From Cyanoderma ruficeps (taxonomy: Eukaryota > Chordata > Aves > Passeriformes > Timaliidae), in NCBI GenBank assembly GCA_008694505.1, contig VZDJ01007753.1, positions 27,120,501 through 27,184,500 on the forward strand: DNA of 64,000 nucleotides, given 5' to 3'. The notes beneath the pieces are model-generated. The model ran no database searches. It saw nothing but the letters and a program-made list of their open reading frames with translations, and was not told the origin of the DNA. Shown piece after piece: positions 33,515 to 45,600 of the stretch (positions are counted from its first letter, which is position 1; each line of letters starts with the position of its first letter). Position numbers and translations under genes: made by a program.

Positions 33515-34303
33515 AATTCAACAACTGAAAACGCCGTTCCTGCAAATAAAGGTCCCGTGCTGTTTCCTGCACCTGTGCATGGTTTGGTTTCTTCTGCAGG
33601 TAAAGGCAGCAATCGGCACTGCTGTAGCATGTGTGACTAAAACCTTAAAGAATGTGTACATACAATCCATTAATTACTTTATTTTTAAAATATCATTTTT
33701 TAATCAAAAGCACTGAGAAATGCTAATGTTCACTTCCTCAAATTAAGTTTACAAAGCTTGAACTGCAAAACAGGTTAACTCCTGAGTCCAAATTTTCATT
33801 TACCACCTGGCTTTCCTTTCAGTTTTTAATTTCTTTCTAGCAAAGGGCACAAATGCTACTTGAATTAATGCACTTGTATCTAACATCTGGTGATTTTTAG
33901 TCTACTTTGCCTCAAAACTGTATAGTACGCCATGCTTATGATGTTTAGTGTTGCCAGTTCTTAGGGTTGCAGCGATTTTGCAACACTTAGCTTTGTTTTA
34001 AGCTCTTCAGCAGATGCAATTAAATTGAAATCTTAGATCACTTTAAAAATAATTGCATTCCTAAATCTCAAGTTTGAGAAAAATGCTGGAATATGCAGCC
34101 CCAAAAGGCTTACGAATTAGGAGGGAAAGAAAAGCTTTGAGCTTCAAATTTTTGTAAATCTTATTTTTAAGCCAGTATCATGATGTTTGGGAACCTGGCT
34201 GCTTTTTTTTTCATGCTTGTATTGTCAGCACAGCATTATTTTAGCACTAGTTGGTATCCATGAAAAATGCATGAGCTGATAGAACTGTGACATCAAAAGC
34301 AAA

Positions 34304-34385
34304 TTCCCTTTTCCTCTTTGCTCTCTCTTGCCCTCTTTCTCTTTTCTTCTCACCTTTTCCTCCTCCTCATGTTCTTCCCCCCTCA
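34304..34385 (+). repeat. polypyrimidine tract
   Basis: About 80 bases are almost all C and T (CCTCTTTGCTCTCTCTTGCC, then TTTCTCTTTTCTTCTC and CCTCCTCCTC). It lies in intergenic DNA and has the composition of triplex-capable sequence. Confidence 0.8.
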
Positions 34386-37300
34386 TTATTCCCTCAGTGA
34401 TTTTCTGGTGAACAGATCTCACTGAGTAATAGGGTTGCACTGTGTGTTCATATTCTTAGGACAGAGAGGAGCAGATCATTTAGTTTTCACCTTTGTTCTT
34501 TAAAATCTACAAATCCTGGCTCTGGTTCTTCTTCCAATAAGGTCAGCAGGACCTAGAACAAGTTTTTATAATGCCAGCTAAATGTCTACAAAGTGGGCAT
34601 TGAGAAATCAACATAAAATAATTCTGAAACATCAGAAAAAGCTTACTTTCCTTCCACAGGAATATTTCTTTTATTTTAACAATATATTTAATCTTTGCAA
34701 TAATTTGGGACTTTTTTACAAATTACTGAAAGTAGTTTTAATTGAAGATGCAGGAATGGGATGATTGGTAACATTCAGTGGGGTTGTTGATGTGGATTTT
34801 ACCACAGAACAGCAGAAATGAAGCTGCTTTCTTTTCAGAAGATGACTAACAGATATATTAAACATAGTTCCCTAGTTAGGGAGATTACAGTTCTCATTCA
34901 CAAAACTTTAAAAATAGTTGTATTTGGAACATAAAATCTTATAAAACACTTGTCTCTATGCTTTACAAAGGTAGAACAGTTTTCCAGGGACAGAATCAAC
35001 CCAGGCTTGGGGAAGCCTCCCCCACCCCTGCCCAGCTGCTCCATCAAAGCTCCCTACAATTTGAAAATTTTGTATTTCTTTTCACTGGATCCTTCCAGTT
35101 TTATAGATTAATTTCCATATCCTATTTCTTCCCCTCTTTAAACTACCAAGAACTGTTTTACACAAAGATGCTCTAAAGTTTTTATTCAACTATGTCCATT
35201 ACAAAATAATTCCATACATGACTGTTGTTATTCTGGAAAAGGTAGAGCACATGCAATATTTTACTGAAGGATTGTCACTTTAAAATCACACTTAAATTTG
35301 TGTTGGAATAACTAATATTTGTCCAAATCATATACTTGGAACAGTGCAAAAGGAGAATTTTTACTCAGTTTTACCTATATTACCATGCAACTGGGAGAGT
35401 ATTTTCTGCAGTGTGTTTAGGCACTCGCTGTCTTGCTTTTTTTGTTCTTTTTATTTTTTCCCCAAAGTTGCCACTTCGTTCTCTCAAGGTTTTTGGTGAA
35501 GTTAGATTTCTTCATAAAGAACATCCTCGGAGCTTGAATGGTATGCTAGGCTCTCAACTCTAATTTTTGTAAAAAACATATGGTTGAAAAGATAAATGTG
35601 AAAATGTGTAAATGATAGATTGCTAGCGAGTTGTTCTGTCAAATGACATGATATCAATGATGCCTACCTTTTTTCCAGTTTACTGGATCATATATAAAGG
35701 GAGAAGTATAACATACATATAAGCATTGACCCATTTTAATGCAGTGAGTACATTTTGGTGGACTAGTGTCATCCCTTTCAGTTCCAAATGCTGTTTTGAA
35801 AATCCTTAATTTCTGTAAACATTAATCATAGATCACTTTTTTAAAGCTTAGGCACCCAGCAAAATATTTACCCAATTAAGCATTTTATAACTTACTGATA
35901 CAGCTTCTTTTTTCACTTTTTGCCCTTTCTCTGTCACCTTGCTAAGTCAATTCCCTCTTTTGATCATATATCTTTATTTAGACTTTAAACTATGTGAGTA
36001 AATGTGCTAGTTTTATCAATCCAGCTGTGGGTAACAGTAACATTTGGTCTATTGCCTTTTACTGGCTGTAAAGCACTATGTTCGGTGTTTAATAACACAC
36101 TCGCTTATAAATAACATTCTTCAGTCAAAAAAAGAAACCACGGAAGAAGTACACATGATTTTGCACAACATATTTAATCTTTCATTCTGGTGCAGTTATA
36201 TTTCAACATGCTTTTAAAGTAGTTCTGGTATCACAAGAACAGGAGGTTCCTTATTCTGAAGCTGCTGGATGCATTCATTAATTTGTTGCTTTCACAAGTC
36301 ACAGATTAAGGTAAAGAATCAATCCCTGTTGACAGTGAGTTTTTGATGTGGTCACAATTTTTTGTGGTTTCTTAATAACCTTAAGACAGGCATTCCACAG
36401 TTGCAAATGCAGGCGAAATTGTTGGGTCTGTTGCTATCATAGAGGGCAGTAAGTTGTGGCTGGAGTCTGTTTTGGCCCTTGCTGAGCTTAAAGAACACCC
36501 AGTACAGCAGAGCCCATCCCTCAACAAGCCTTCAGGGAGCACTGGGATGTTTCTTACATCACTGGATTCATTCTGTAGAAAGGCATTCCACGTTCTTAAT
36601 TTTTTTTCACAGTTTAATAGGATTTAGACATGTAGTTCTCACTGCTTTTAATGGCTATTGCATGTTTAATATCTGTGCAACTCTAGAAATTAAGAGGTAC
36701 ATTCCTTTAAAGTTTAATCATATCCTATTTTTCTCTTTCAGAAAGTACTATTAAAGGTATTTAAGCTGATAACTTTATACTAGTGGGGAGGAACTCTGAC
36801 CTTATCTACTTCGCAGCAATGACCATGTACGATTGGCCTCTAACCTGGTTACAAAATGATAAAATGATGTTGTGAAACCACTTTTCATTTCCTAATAGTG
36901 TCTCTGAAACCAGCTTAAACTCTGAGAGGATTGCCTACTGCATTTTCTCTCTTACAGTTGCAGTGCACAGGATACAGAATATTGACACTACCGTAATTTT
37001 CTTGCACTAAAATATGCTGAATTTCTATTGCTAACTAATACTTAGAATGAATGATGGCTGATTAAGGATTTTGGATGAATGAATGATGGGCAGATTTGCT
37101 AATTTTTGCTACATATGCACATTGTCACTACTGGAGCAATGTATGGCATTTTACAATAGACTTAAATATCCTGCATCAGCCTGCTTGAAACCTGGGTCTG
37201 TATCATTAAGATATTCTTTGTACAGTCAAATTTAAGATTGGAAACTCTCAAGCTGCATAATACTAACCTGCCATTTACTAAACTTGATTCATCTTATTTG

Positions 37301-37403
37301 AATTGCTTACACTGAACTCCTCTCTGTCTAGCGATGAACTGTAATAGAATAATTTCAAGTATGTTGCTTTATGATTTTATTATATGACTGTATAGTCCCA
37401 ACA

Positions 37404-37450
37404 TGTTTGTTTGTTTGGTTGGTTGGTTGGTTTTGGTTTTGTGTGTTTTT
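37404..37450 (+). repeat. TTTG/TTGG microsatellite-like tract
   Basis: TTTGTTTGTTTGGTTGGTTG continues with GTTGG and TTTTGG units for about 45 bases. It is ordinary simple repeat. Confidence 0.85.
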
Positions 37451-40117
37451 TTGTCACTGAGATTAGACAAACCTGTTCGCAAATTGAAATGATCCCATGC
37501 AGTGCAATTTCTGTTGAGGAGCACATGGAGAGAAGTTGGCCCAGTAGCTGTTCTGGGTTATTTAGTCCCGAGTTTACAGTGATGACTCAATCTGAAGCAT
37601 ATACATCTGCTCAATCAAATACAGACCATGCTGGATTTTCTTTGAATCATTCATTTGACAAATGTGATGACTCACCACTGTGACCAGTATTCTGACAGTG
37701 TGAGACTCCTTTGGCCTCCAACTTACTTTCTTCTGTCTTGATACTCATCTCTAACAGAAGACCTTAAAAGCTAAGGTAAAGAGGGTAACTCTACAGGCGC
37801 TCTTCTGATGGTAGATCCCAGATAAGAGCAGAATTGGAAAGAGAGAGTAGCTGGCTGATGAGGACTCTGGATGTCTCCCCACTTGACAACAGATGGGTGA
37901 GTCATGGTGTGTACAGGTGGAACAGCCACACCACGATGTCTCTGCTCATGCTCAGACCACTTCAGCCAAGGTAGAGGAGGGCTGGAGTAAACTGGTCGCT
38001 TGCTCTGCATACAAAGCAAGCTTCAGTTTTGATTTCATGCTTTTACAGGATGCTCCAAGCCTGCTGAGTCCTACATTTGGAGGGGAGCCAACCATACTAC
38101 ATCACAGCCACAGAATATATTCCTTAGGGAAGTGCTATACTCCAGGGAAATCCTCTGAAAGGAGAGCTCCTCAGGCTCAAGCCCAAACGATCATTCTCCG
38201 TTCTCCCACACATCCAGGGACAGACATGTTTTAGGTGGACACCACTGTCCAAAATACCCGTGCTGGGGCCTCACCCCCAAGGGAAAGTGGACAGAATTTC
38301 TATATTTCTTAAAAGTCAGGCACTCATAAATATGTCTGTTTTATATAAAGCATACATGTAGAGCAGAACTAAAGGAAACAAACTTTAAAGGTGGTAAGTC
38401 TAGTGCGTACTTTAGTCTTGCTCTCCTTGGAAGACTTAGGACAGTTGGAAAGTTATTTGGATTGTTACCATGCAGTTGCTAAGCATTCATAGCAAGGAGG
38501 AAATTTTTTGTTACTAGTACCAATTTAGTGCACAATTGATAAAATGAAATTGGTAGTTTCAGAACCTTATGAATTAAGAACCAACAATTATTTCAGTTTT
38601 AATTTCCATCCAAGAAGTTCTTAGACAAAAAGCAAAGGCAAGGGCAATCCTAAGACTACCTTCACACATGGAACTTATAGACTACAGTGTGGACACAGAT
38701 ATAAAATTGCAAAAATGCTTATATCCACATAGTTTATTGTTCTATAGGAACACTTTCTAGTGATTCAATGTATCATTATATATCTCTAAATGTACCCGTT
38801 TTTAAGGTTGCTAACCATGTTTAAGGTTGAATTGGCATAAATATCTCAGCCTAAAATACATTTTAAAGTTTGTGTCGTTGTTATAATTACAGAATGTTGC
38901 AAAATATTGCATGTAAACCCAGATTTACAGAGACAGGAACACTTAAACCAACATACCAACCACTGGGTTGCCCCCAGAAATCAGAAAGTTACTTTTAATG
39001 GCAAGCTACCTTTAGTGCAAAAAGAAAAGCGTTATCTACAGCTCTTATTGGATAATCCTTTTTGGATGTGGTGGATAAAAGCCTTCCTTAAAAATAGCTT
39101 TCAGTTACACTCTGTACCACTGACTCATTTGAGGTACAGTCAAATAAATGCAGCTGATAATGAGGAAAAGGAGAAAATGTGCAAGGTATTTATTTTACAC
39201 CTTATCCCAGTAATTATCCCCACTAAAATCAGTACCAAGAAGAAAGGTTTAAAAGGTCAGATCAAGTTTAAAAATGCCCATGTCTTCCCATTGCTGCCCT
39301 GAATTGCCTTGACTTTTATTTTCTAATGTTTGTGAGTGGATGTGAATTGTACCTCTGTGACAAAAGTGAAGTTCAGTGGGAGAATTTCCTGCTTCATAGA
39401 TAGGTTTTTTAACCATGCAAGGCATATGCATGACCACAATTCTCCATTTCTTGCCTGTTGTGCAACTGAGAGTTTAGCAGCAAAAGGAGTTACAACCTCA
39501 GCATTATCTAAGACTTGTGCATATTGCATGCGTACATGCTTGGATAACGTTTAGCAGCTGACACAAGTTGAAATGAAACACTTCCTCCCCCCCACCCCCA
39601 ATAATGATTCTTTCACACCATCTAAAAGAATCTCCTTGGCAGGAAGACAGTTTGTCAAAAAATCAGGAGGAGGAAAAGGAAAGGTATTCCAGGAAACACA
39701 GCTCATGTCTGTGCCAATGGTGGGATTCTCAGTGTGTTCTACAACAGCCCATGAGAACAGCCCATCTCTGAGTCCAAAACATATGGATTATTCTTAACGT
39801 TCATGTAAAACCTGGTTACAAGAAGTGGTGACTTTCCAAACAGCTTTGCAGAACCAAATAGAAGCAGTGCTCTTTGTCTGCTGAAGCTCAGCCCAACTGT
39901 GTGAATGAGGAAATGCTGCCAGAGGAGTTTTATTCACTGCCATTAATTTGTTTCTGTTAGACTGACATTGCCACCCTGGTGGGCAGCACTTCGCAGCCTG
40001 GCCTGTCAGTGGGATTTGGATGGATTTTGGCACTAACAGTGGGATCTGGAAGAAAAATATTTTCAGGAACTACACATTTTGTGCCTAAACCATGAGCAGT
40101 TTGGTAATCGGGGTCTC

Positions 40118-40178
40118 TAGTGGGCCATGACATCCATATGGGGGGCTGTAGTGGGCCATGGCAGCCATATGGGGGAAG
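40118..40178. repeat. two-copy tandem duplication, about 31 bp unit
   Basis: TAGTGGGCCATGACATCCAT at 40118 is followed at 40149 by TAGTGGGCCATGGCAGCCAT, and both copies end in ATGGGGG. The copies differ at only a few bases. They sit at the left edge of the GC-rich block. Confidence 0.85.
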
Positions 40179-40179
40179 A

Positions 40180-40770
40180 CCCTCACAGCTGCCCATTAGG
40201 GTTGGCCTTGTCACAGGCAGGGTGTCCACCCATTCACCTCTGGGTCAGGAGGATAGTTAAAGCTTAACCAGAGGGGGCTGAGGAGTAGGGACAGCCCTGG
40301 CAGCTCACCTGACCATCTTGCAGAGGTGTGCAGGGGCTGGAAGCCACCATTGCCCAGGCCCGCTGCCTGAGGAGGGAGGCTCGATGCTGCAGCTGCCATG
40401 GCCTTCTCCACACGTCCATCCAGCATGTCTCCAAATGTCTCCAAACAGCGCGCTGGGAGCCTGGGCAGTGCTGGGGCTGCTGCTGGCCCCTGCACAGTAG
40501 TCGTGTACCACCAGCACACCATGGAGCAGCTCACCACCTGCTCCAGGGCGGCCCACGGCCCTCCCCACCACAGGCCTCTGCCAAAATGGGGTAGGAAGCA
40601 TCGCTTGGCTCCAGGCCAGCTAAAAGCTTTGAAGCCTGTGGGTGATGGGTGCGGGGTTTGGCCACCCCTTTAGCCGACAGTGTAAGAAGCAGCACTCGGT
40701 TCAGCACTGGGAGCTGTGCTGTTCCTCCTGCACCAGCCGGATCACGTCCAGTGCTAGCATCGGTGCGTGG
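40180..40770. other. GC-rich intergenic block, no recognised gene
   Basis: The base composition is well above that of the surrounding intergenic DNA. ORFs of 60-108 codons overlap on both strands but resemble no family I know, so I do not call a gene. Possibilities are a diverged LTR or processed sequence, or a regulatory GC patch. It is preceded by the 31-bp duplication and followed by a TATA box. Confidence 0.45.
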
Positions 40771-40780
40771 TATATATAAA
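40771..40780 (+). promoter_or_regulatory. strong TATA box at the right edge of a GC-rich block
   Basis: TATATATAAA follows a roughly 600-base GC-rich block. It could be the core promoter of a non-coding transcript or of an old LTR. No coding exon and no nearby polyadenylation signal was seen downstream, so its function is unproved. Confidence 0.3.
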
Positions 40781-41540
40781 ACCTCACGGAAATTAAGAGG
40801 TCCTTCTGCTGAGAGTCATAAAATGTAATCAGTTCCAGTGGGGGTCAAACAACAAAATGCTCCTGGGAATAATTTGGACTTTGTTTCTTCAGTTAAACCA
40901 GAATGAATCTACTAGTGATTCGTATTTCAGTGGTGTATAGACCTTGTGCACGTGACCATCCTTTGTTCTAAAATTAAGTCTGTCCCTTCTCTCTCTTTAT
41001 TTTGTAAACTATCGGTTCATAAGGATTTAGGGAAAGATAAAAGCTCCTGTAAATTGTTATGGTTTCACAGTGTTAGGGAATGCAGAACAGAACTTTCCTG
41101 ATTTTTTTTTAACACATTCTGCTTCTAAATCCTACTCTTAGATGTATCGTAAGCTTTGCATGCAGACCAGACCATGAACTAGTTTAACTAGAGTAATTTT
41201 GGCATCAGTTTAGTAGCTATGCTGTGAACTGTCAGGTGGACACACTGAAAAACAAGGTGTAAACACTACATTAGCACATTAACACAGAGTTTTAAAGGTA
41301 TTTAGTTAAGTAGGAGTAAAAAGGGGTCTAGATGAGCCAGCGAAAGCTTTGTGCATAGACTAGTTTTTCCTTTAGTCTGGATTTTGCTTGTGTAGGAACT
41401 TTGCTTAATTCTGTATCAGATGACTGGTGTAAGTATATGTTTGTCCCACCAAAGGGAAATTCGCCTTGAAGTATCTGAAATGCGTGTCCAAGTATGTTTC
41501 TCTCCTACGGTAGTAGTTGAGATAAAAATCCATCTCTGTC

Positions 41541-41586
41541 AGCTGACTTACACACTATTTCCTAGCTGACTTACATGCTGTTTCCT
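41541..41586 (+). repeat. 23-bp tandem duplication
   Basis: AGCTGACTTACACACTATTT plus CCT (41541-41563) is followed by AGCTGACTTACATGCTGTTT plus CCT (41564-41586), 20 of 23 bases identical. Confidence 0.88.
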
Positions 41587-42512
41587 TTACACTTAAGTGT
41601 AATATATTAATTCCTTTGACAATCAATAACTATGTATTTCAAGAGACAATTATTTTCCCCTAGATGAATATGTTCTTAAAGCCTTTGCAAAATATCTGCA
41701 AGGGGAAAAGCTTGTTAGTGTGTTTGAACTTCTAAAGAAATTGAATGAAGAGTCCACAGTAAGATGAAGAATATTCAGAAGGATAGAATGTTACCCAAAT
41801 AAGTTCAATCATACTAAAATTATCCTAGTGTTCATTATGAAATGTGATGATTTTTTTCCTAATAAAAATAGTATGGATGAGTACGATCTGCAATTTTTCT
41901 GAAGGAATATGGACAGACTCTTTGAAGATTCAGTGGTGCTCAGTATGTCAAAACACTGGAGCAGCTTTAAGATCAGAACCCAAAGACCAACAAGCAAGGA
42001 TGCAGCACCCAGGAAGGTGATTAAGGTAAAATAAAAGGTGTTTAGATGAGTTCCATTGTAGTTGTAGTATAAATAATCCTATCTGAATTTCACCACTGTA
42101 CAAAAAAATAATCAAGTCTTGCAGGTTACTTGTGCTTATGCAACTTGAAAACAAAATCTATCAGTTGAGCCAGGTCCTTGGCACTACTCCAACAGTTCAA
42201 AACAGGTCTAGAGCCAGCTTAACTTCCCCAGCCATATGTATTTTCACTTCTCCAGAAACAGCTCTGCCAGGCATAGGCCTGCTGAGACGGTGGACACTCC
42301 CCTACTTCTGAACTCTGACTCTCAGAACATAGACAAAGAAACAAAAGGCATGGGAAGCATGGACCTGCTCTGCAGTGCATGTCTGCCTCCAGAATGCTCT
42401 CCCTGGGCTAGGAACAGCTGATTAATTCTTTAAACAACAAAACAAACTCCAAGATAATTAAACAAAATATTTGTCATATCTTTTTTCCTCTTTTTAAAAT
42501 TATTATTATTAT

Positions 42513-42600
42513 GGGGTTTGGGGGGGGGGGGGGTTGGGTTTTTTTTGTTGTTGGGGGTTTTTTGGGGGGTTTTTGTGTTTTTGTTTTTTTGGTTTTTTTT
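42513..42600 (+). repeat. G-run/T-run low-complexity tract with G-quadruplex potential
   Basis: The plus strand has runs of 4 G (42513-42516), 14 G (42520-42533), 3 G (42536-42538), 5 G (42553-42557) and 6 G (42564-42569) separated by T-rich spacers, then a T-rich tail. Four or more G-runs within 60 bases satisfy the usual quadruplex pattern. The run lengths may be imprecise in the assembly. Confidence 0.85.
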
Positions 42601-45600
42601 TAATTCTTCATCTTTGGATATAGGATAGAATAAGCACTGAGAAACTATTTAATGTCAGCAGATAGGGTTTGGGCATGTTTGCTTTTCCTTGGTCTTTAGT
42701 GAATCATCCAAGGTATCATTTTAGAATTCCTGTTTCTTGTTTTATACAAACATGCTCTCAAGCTTCTGCCTGATGAGGAAGTAATGACAAATTGTGAAGT
42801 AATAAAAAGGAGTCAACATTTCACAATGTTGAAAACTGTTAATAATCAACATCAAAAAGTTTTAATCTGTTGACAGTCATCTACTTGATTTATACATCTG
42901 GCTGCCCTACTGTCTCTTCTTTGAGGCTAACTGGAGTCTGCTCTGAGCTGTGTGTCTTTGTACAGTGGTTACTCTGGAAACATGGAGGCAGCAGCTCTCC
43001 GAAGCAAGGGCTGAACCATTGCTGAAGGCCTGAGCAGGAAGTAGTCCAGGCAGTACATGTTATTTTCCCAGGTTGATGTGAATGAATTAAGAGCAAAGAC
43101 ACTGTCTCTAGGAGCAAAAACCCCACCATCCCCAAAACAAAACAGAAAAAAAACTCCCACCCTCTGTCTAGCAGTTGCCTAGAGCAAGGGGATGGAAATG
43201 TTGGTTTTGTGTTCTTGTTGTCTATAGTGATGTAAAATCTTTGCCCTTTTATAACTAACAACAAATTCTGGGACTGACTGGGTATTACACTGTGTGAGAA
43301 GGAAGAAGAAAGAAAAGAAAGAGAGTCATTTGGGACACTGGATGAACCTGAGGACTAAGCACAGGGTTTGAGAAGAAGAAATTTCTTACCATCTGTTTTT
43401 TTAAAAAGACTTGAAATGAAAGGATAGAGTTAGTACTGCCCTATTATCCTCCTGATAGACATATTAATTCAAACTTTCCAATAACAACTTCTTATGCCAG
43501 GAAGAAAATGTTATTTTTCCTTTTATGATAATCAGATGTTTAGTGGGAGCACACGCACAATGTGCATCTAAGAGATAGGTGATGCCAGTTATGAGAAAAA
43601 GAAGACTTCACACCCTCAAACTAAACCTGTTTGGTTGCCAGTACAGTAAGCAGCCTGAACAGTGCAGGGATAGGATTACAGTAATTTAAAGTGTAGTAAG
43701 TAACACATAAAACCCCTTATCTAGACACACCATAAACTCGCATGGCTCGCTTAGCAAAATGAAATTATGGCTAATGTTCTCCAGACTCAGGCTTGTCTCT
43801 TTCTAGATTTGACTGAGAAGGGAACAGATCAAGGACACCTGAGAAAGATGCTGATTTTAGCCTGTTTAAAGCTGCCTCGCTGATGTAAATGATCACATTC
43901 TGTCCTCTTTTTCTGCAGGTGCATGAAACCCTGGGTCAAAGAAAGATTTTCATCCGTATCCTATTTTGGAAGGTTAGGTAGTGACAAGGACGAACACGTG
44001 ACAACCAAAAAATTAAAAGGCAACACCCTGTTTGAAATTACTCTTTTCATCATTTCAACATTCACCTTCTAATTTGCTCCATCTCCTTACCACTTTATGT
44101 GAACCTTGTCTCCAAAAAAGATAAGAAAAATGTTATGCGATGACTCAGATGACTTCCTATCCTGACACTTTGCAAAGAAAGTGGTGTAGAGATGTTATCT
44201 GTAGAAGGTGAACTTTACCTGATTTCAAAAACAATAGATTTATAACATTTCTGTTAATGTCACCCTTTTCAGCTTTGTTTTTGTTTTGTTTTTTATCTCT
44301 GAACTTGCTACAGTTGTCTAGACCTTATAGTTCCGGAATAATTTAGATCATGTGGAAAAATAAATTGTTAATGTTACTTTAACTGCATCCTTATCAATCA
44401 GAAACACAGTTTGGCATGGAACTGTCATATCCAGCTTTACAGCAGTAGTGTACATCAAAAGTTAGCTTTCTCTGATGTTATAAAAAGTTTTTGTGGGAGA
44501 AAGAAGTCACAATTCCTTGGGATATTTATAGTATTTTAGAATGCTTTTAAGTCACTTGTATTGCCAGATGCCATTGGGTACTCTGTCATAAGTGGTTTCC
44601 TTATTCATAACAAGTAATGCATATTGTAGTACATTTCAAACCAGGCTCACATTAAACTTTGTAGGAAAAACAAAGACCATGTCTGTATTACTGTATGAAC
44701 TCCATTTGGATCTTGTTAATGCCATGTTGTATTTTTTGTTTTGAATACAGCTCTTAAGTGGGGTTTTTAGCTATCAATTTGATTGTATGGACTTCATGAC
44801 GGATTTCATTGGATTACTTCTAACGCTCCAACACAGGTATCAGTGGCACAGTGGTGTTACCATCGGGGAGATAATGGGCTTGTTACAACAGAACTAACCT
44901 TTGAATGGCTTGGGCCATTCCCAGTAAGAGTCCTGTTCTTCCCAGTGCTGGCTCCCTTCTCCCTTCCACAGGCTCCCTCCTCCTATCTCTACTACACAGC
45001 CTCTCCCGAGGAGTGCATTCTCTTCCCCCAGGGTATGTAACTGCCAACATTGAGAGGGCTACAGTGCATCCTGGCTTGGATTAGAAAAGCAAGAGGGACT
45101 TGGAGGACCACTGGGAACTCAGAAGGGCTGGGATACCAGTTCTAGAATCTAAACAAGCTCCACTCACTGGTCTAGAGGGATCCCAGTCCTGGAGTTAACA
45201 GTTGTCAATGTGCTGGAAAGACAAAGTGAGAAATTACTAACCTGTAAGTGATAGGATCAATTCACAACACCACAAATCTTCCTAGAACAGGAGCAGGCCA
45301 CATTCTAATAGAAATTGCCAAATTTGGTAAGATTTGACATTTCATTCTGGCTTCTCCAGATTAGAAGGCCCCACTCCTCTGGAAATGACAGTGGCTTCTC
45401 ACACAGCATGTGTGAGGCTCCTAGCACTACTAGAAGTTTTCAACTTCTTTCACACAACACATTTCTGTCCTGTATGCACCAGTCCCACTTGCTGTCTCCG
45501 GCCTTACCTTTGCTTCCAGCCCTGATCCCTTCCAACTTCTGCTCCTCACCGTCCAGTAATAAATCCCTTTAAATACATATGCTCAGTGGCCAGCTTTTCT

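Larger units (their letters stand above)
33131..40117. other. intergenic DNA upstream of BAZ1A, proximal part
   Basis: AT-rich DNA with simple repeats listed separately and no supported exon. A 131-codon plus-strand ORF at 38907-39302 resembles no known family. A possible plus-strand splice donor CTGCAG|GTAAAG lies near 33599 and could belong to a divergent non-coding transcript. Confidence 0.7.

Noticed and set aside
38907..39302. 131-codon plus-strand ORF
   Set aside because: No family resemblance and no splice, promoter or repeat context. A length like this occurs by chance in 64 kb.
40130..40178. CCATATGG as a serum response (CArG) element
   Set aside because: The CArG consensus needs six A/T bases between CC and GG. 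Only four are present in each copy.
40211..40673. Overlapping ORFs of 88-108 codons in the GC-rich block
   Set aside because: They lie on both strands in a GC-biased segment and none resembles a known protein.
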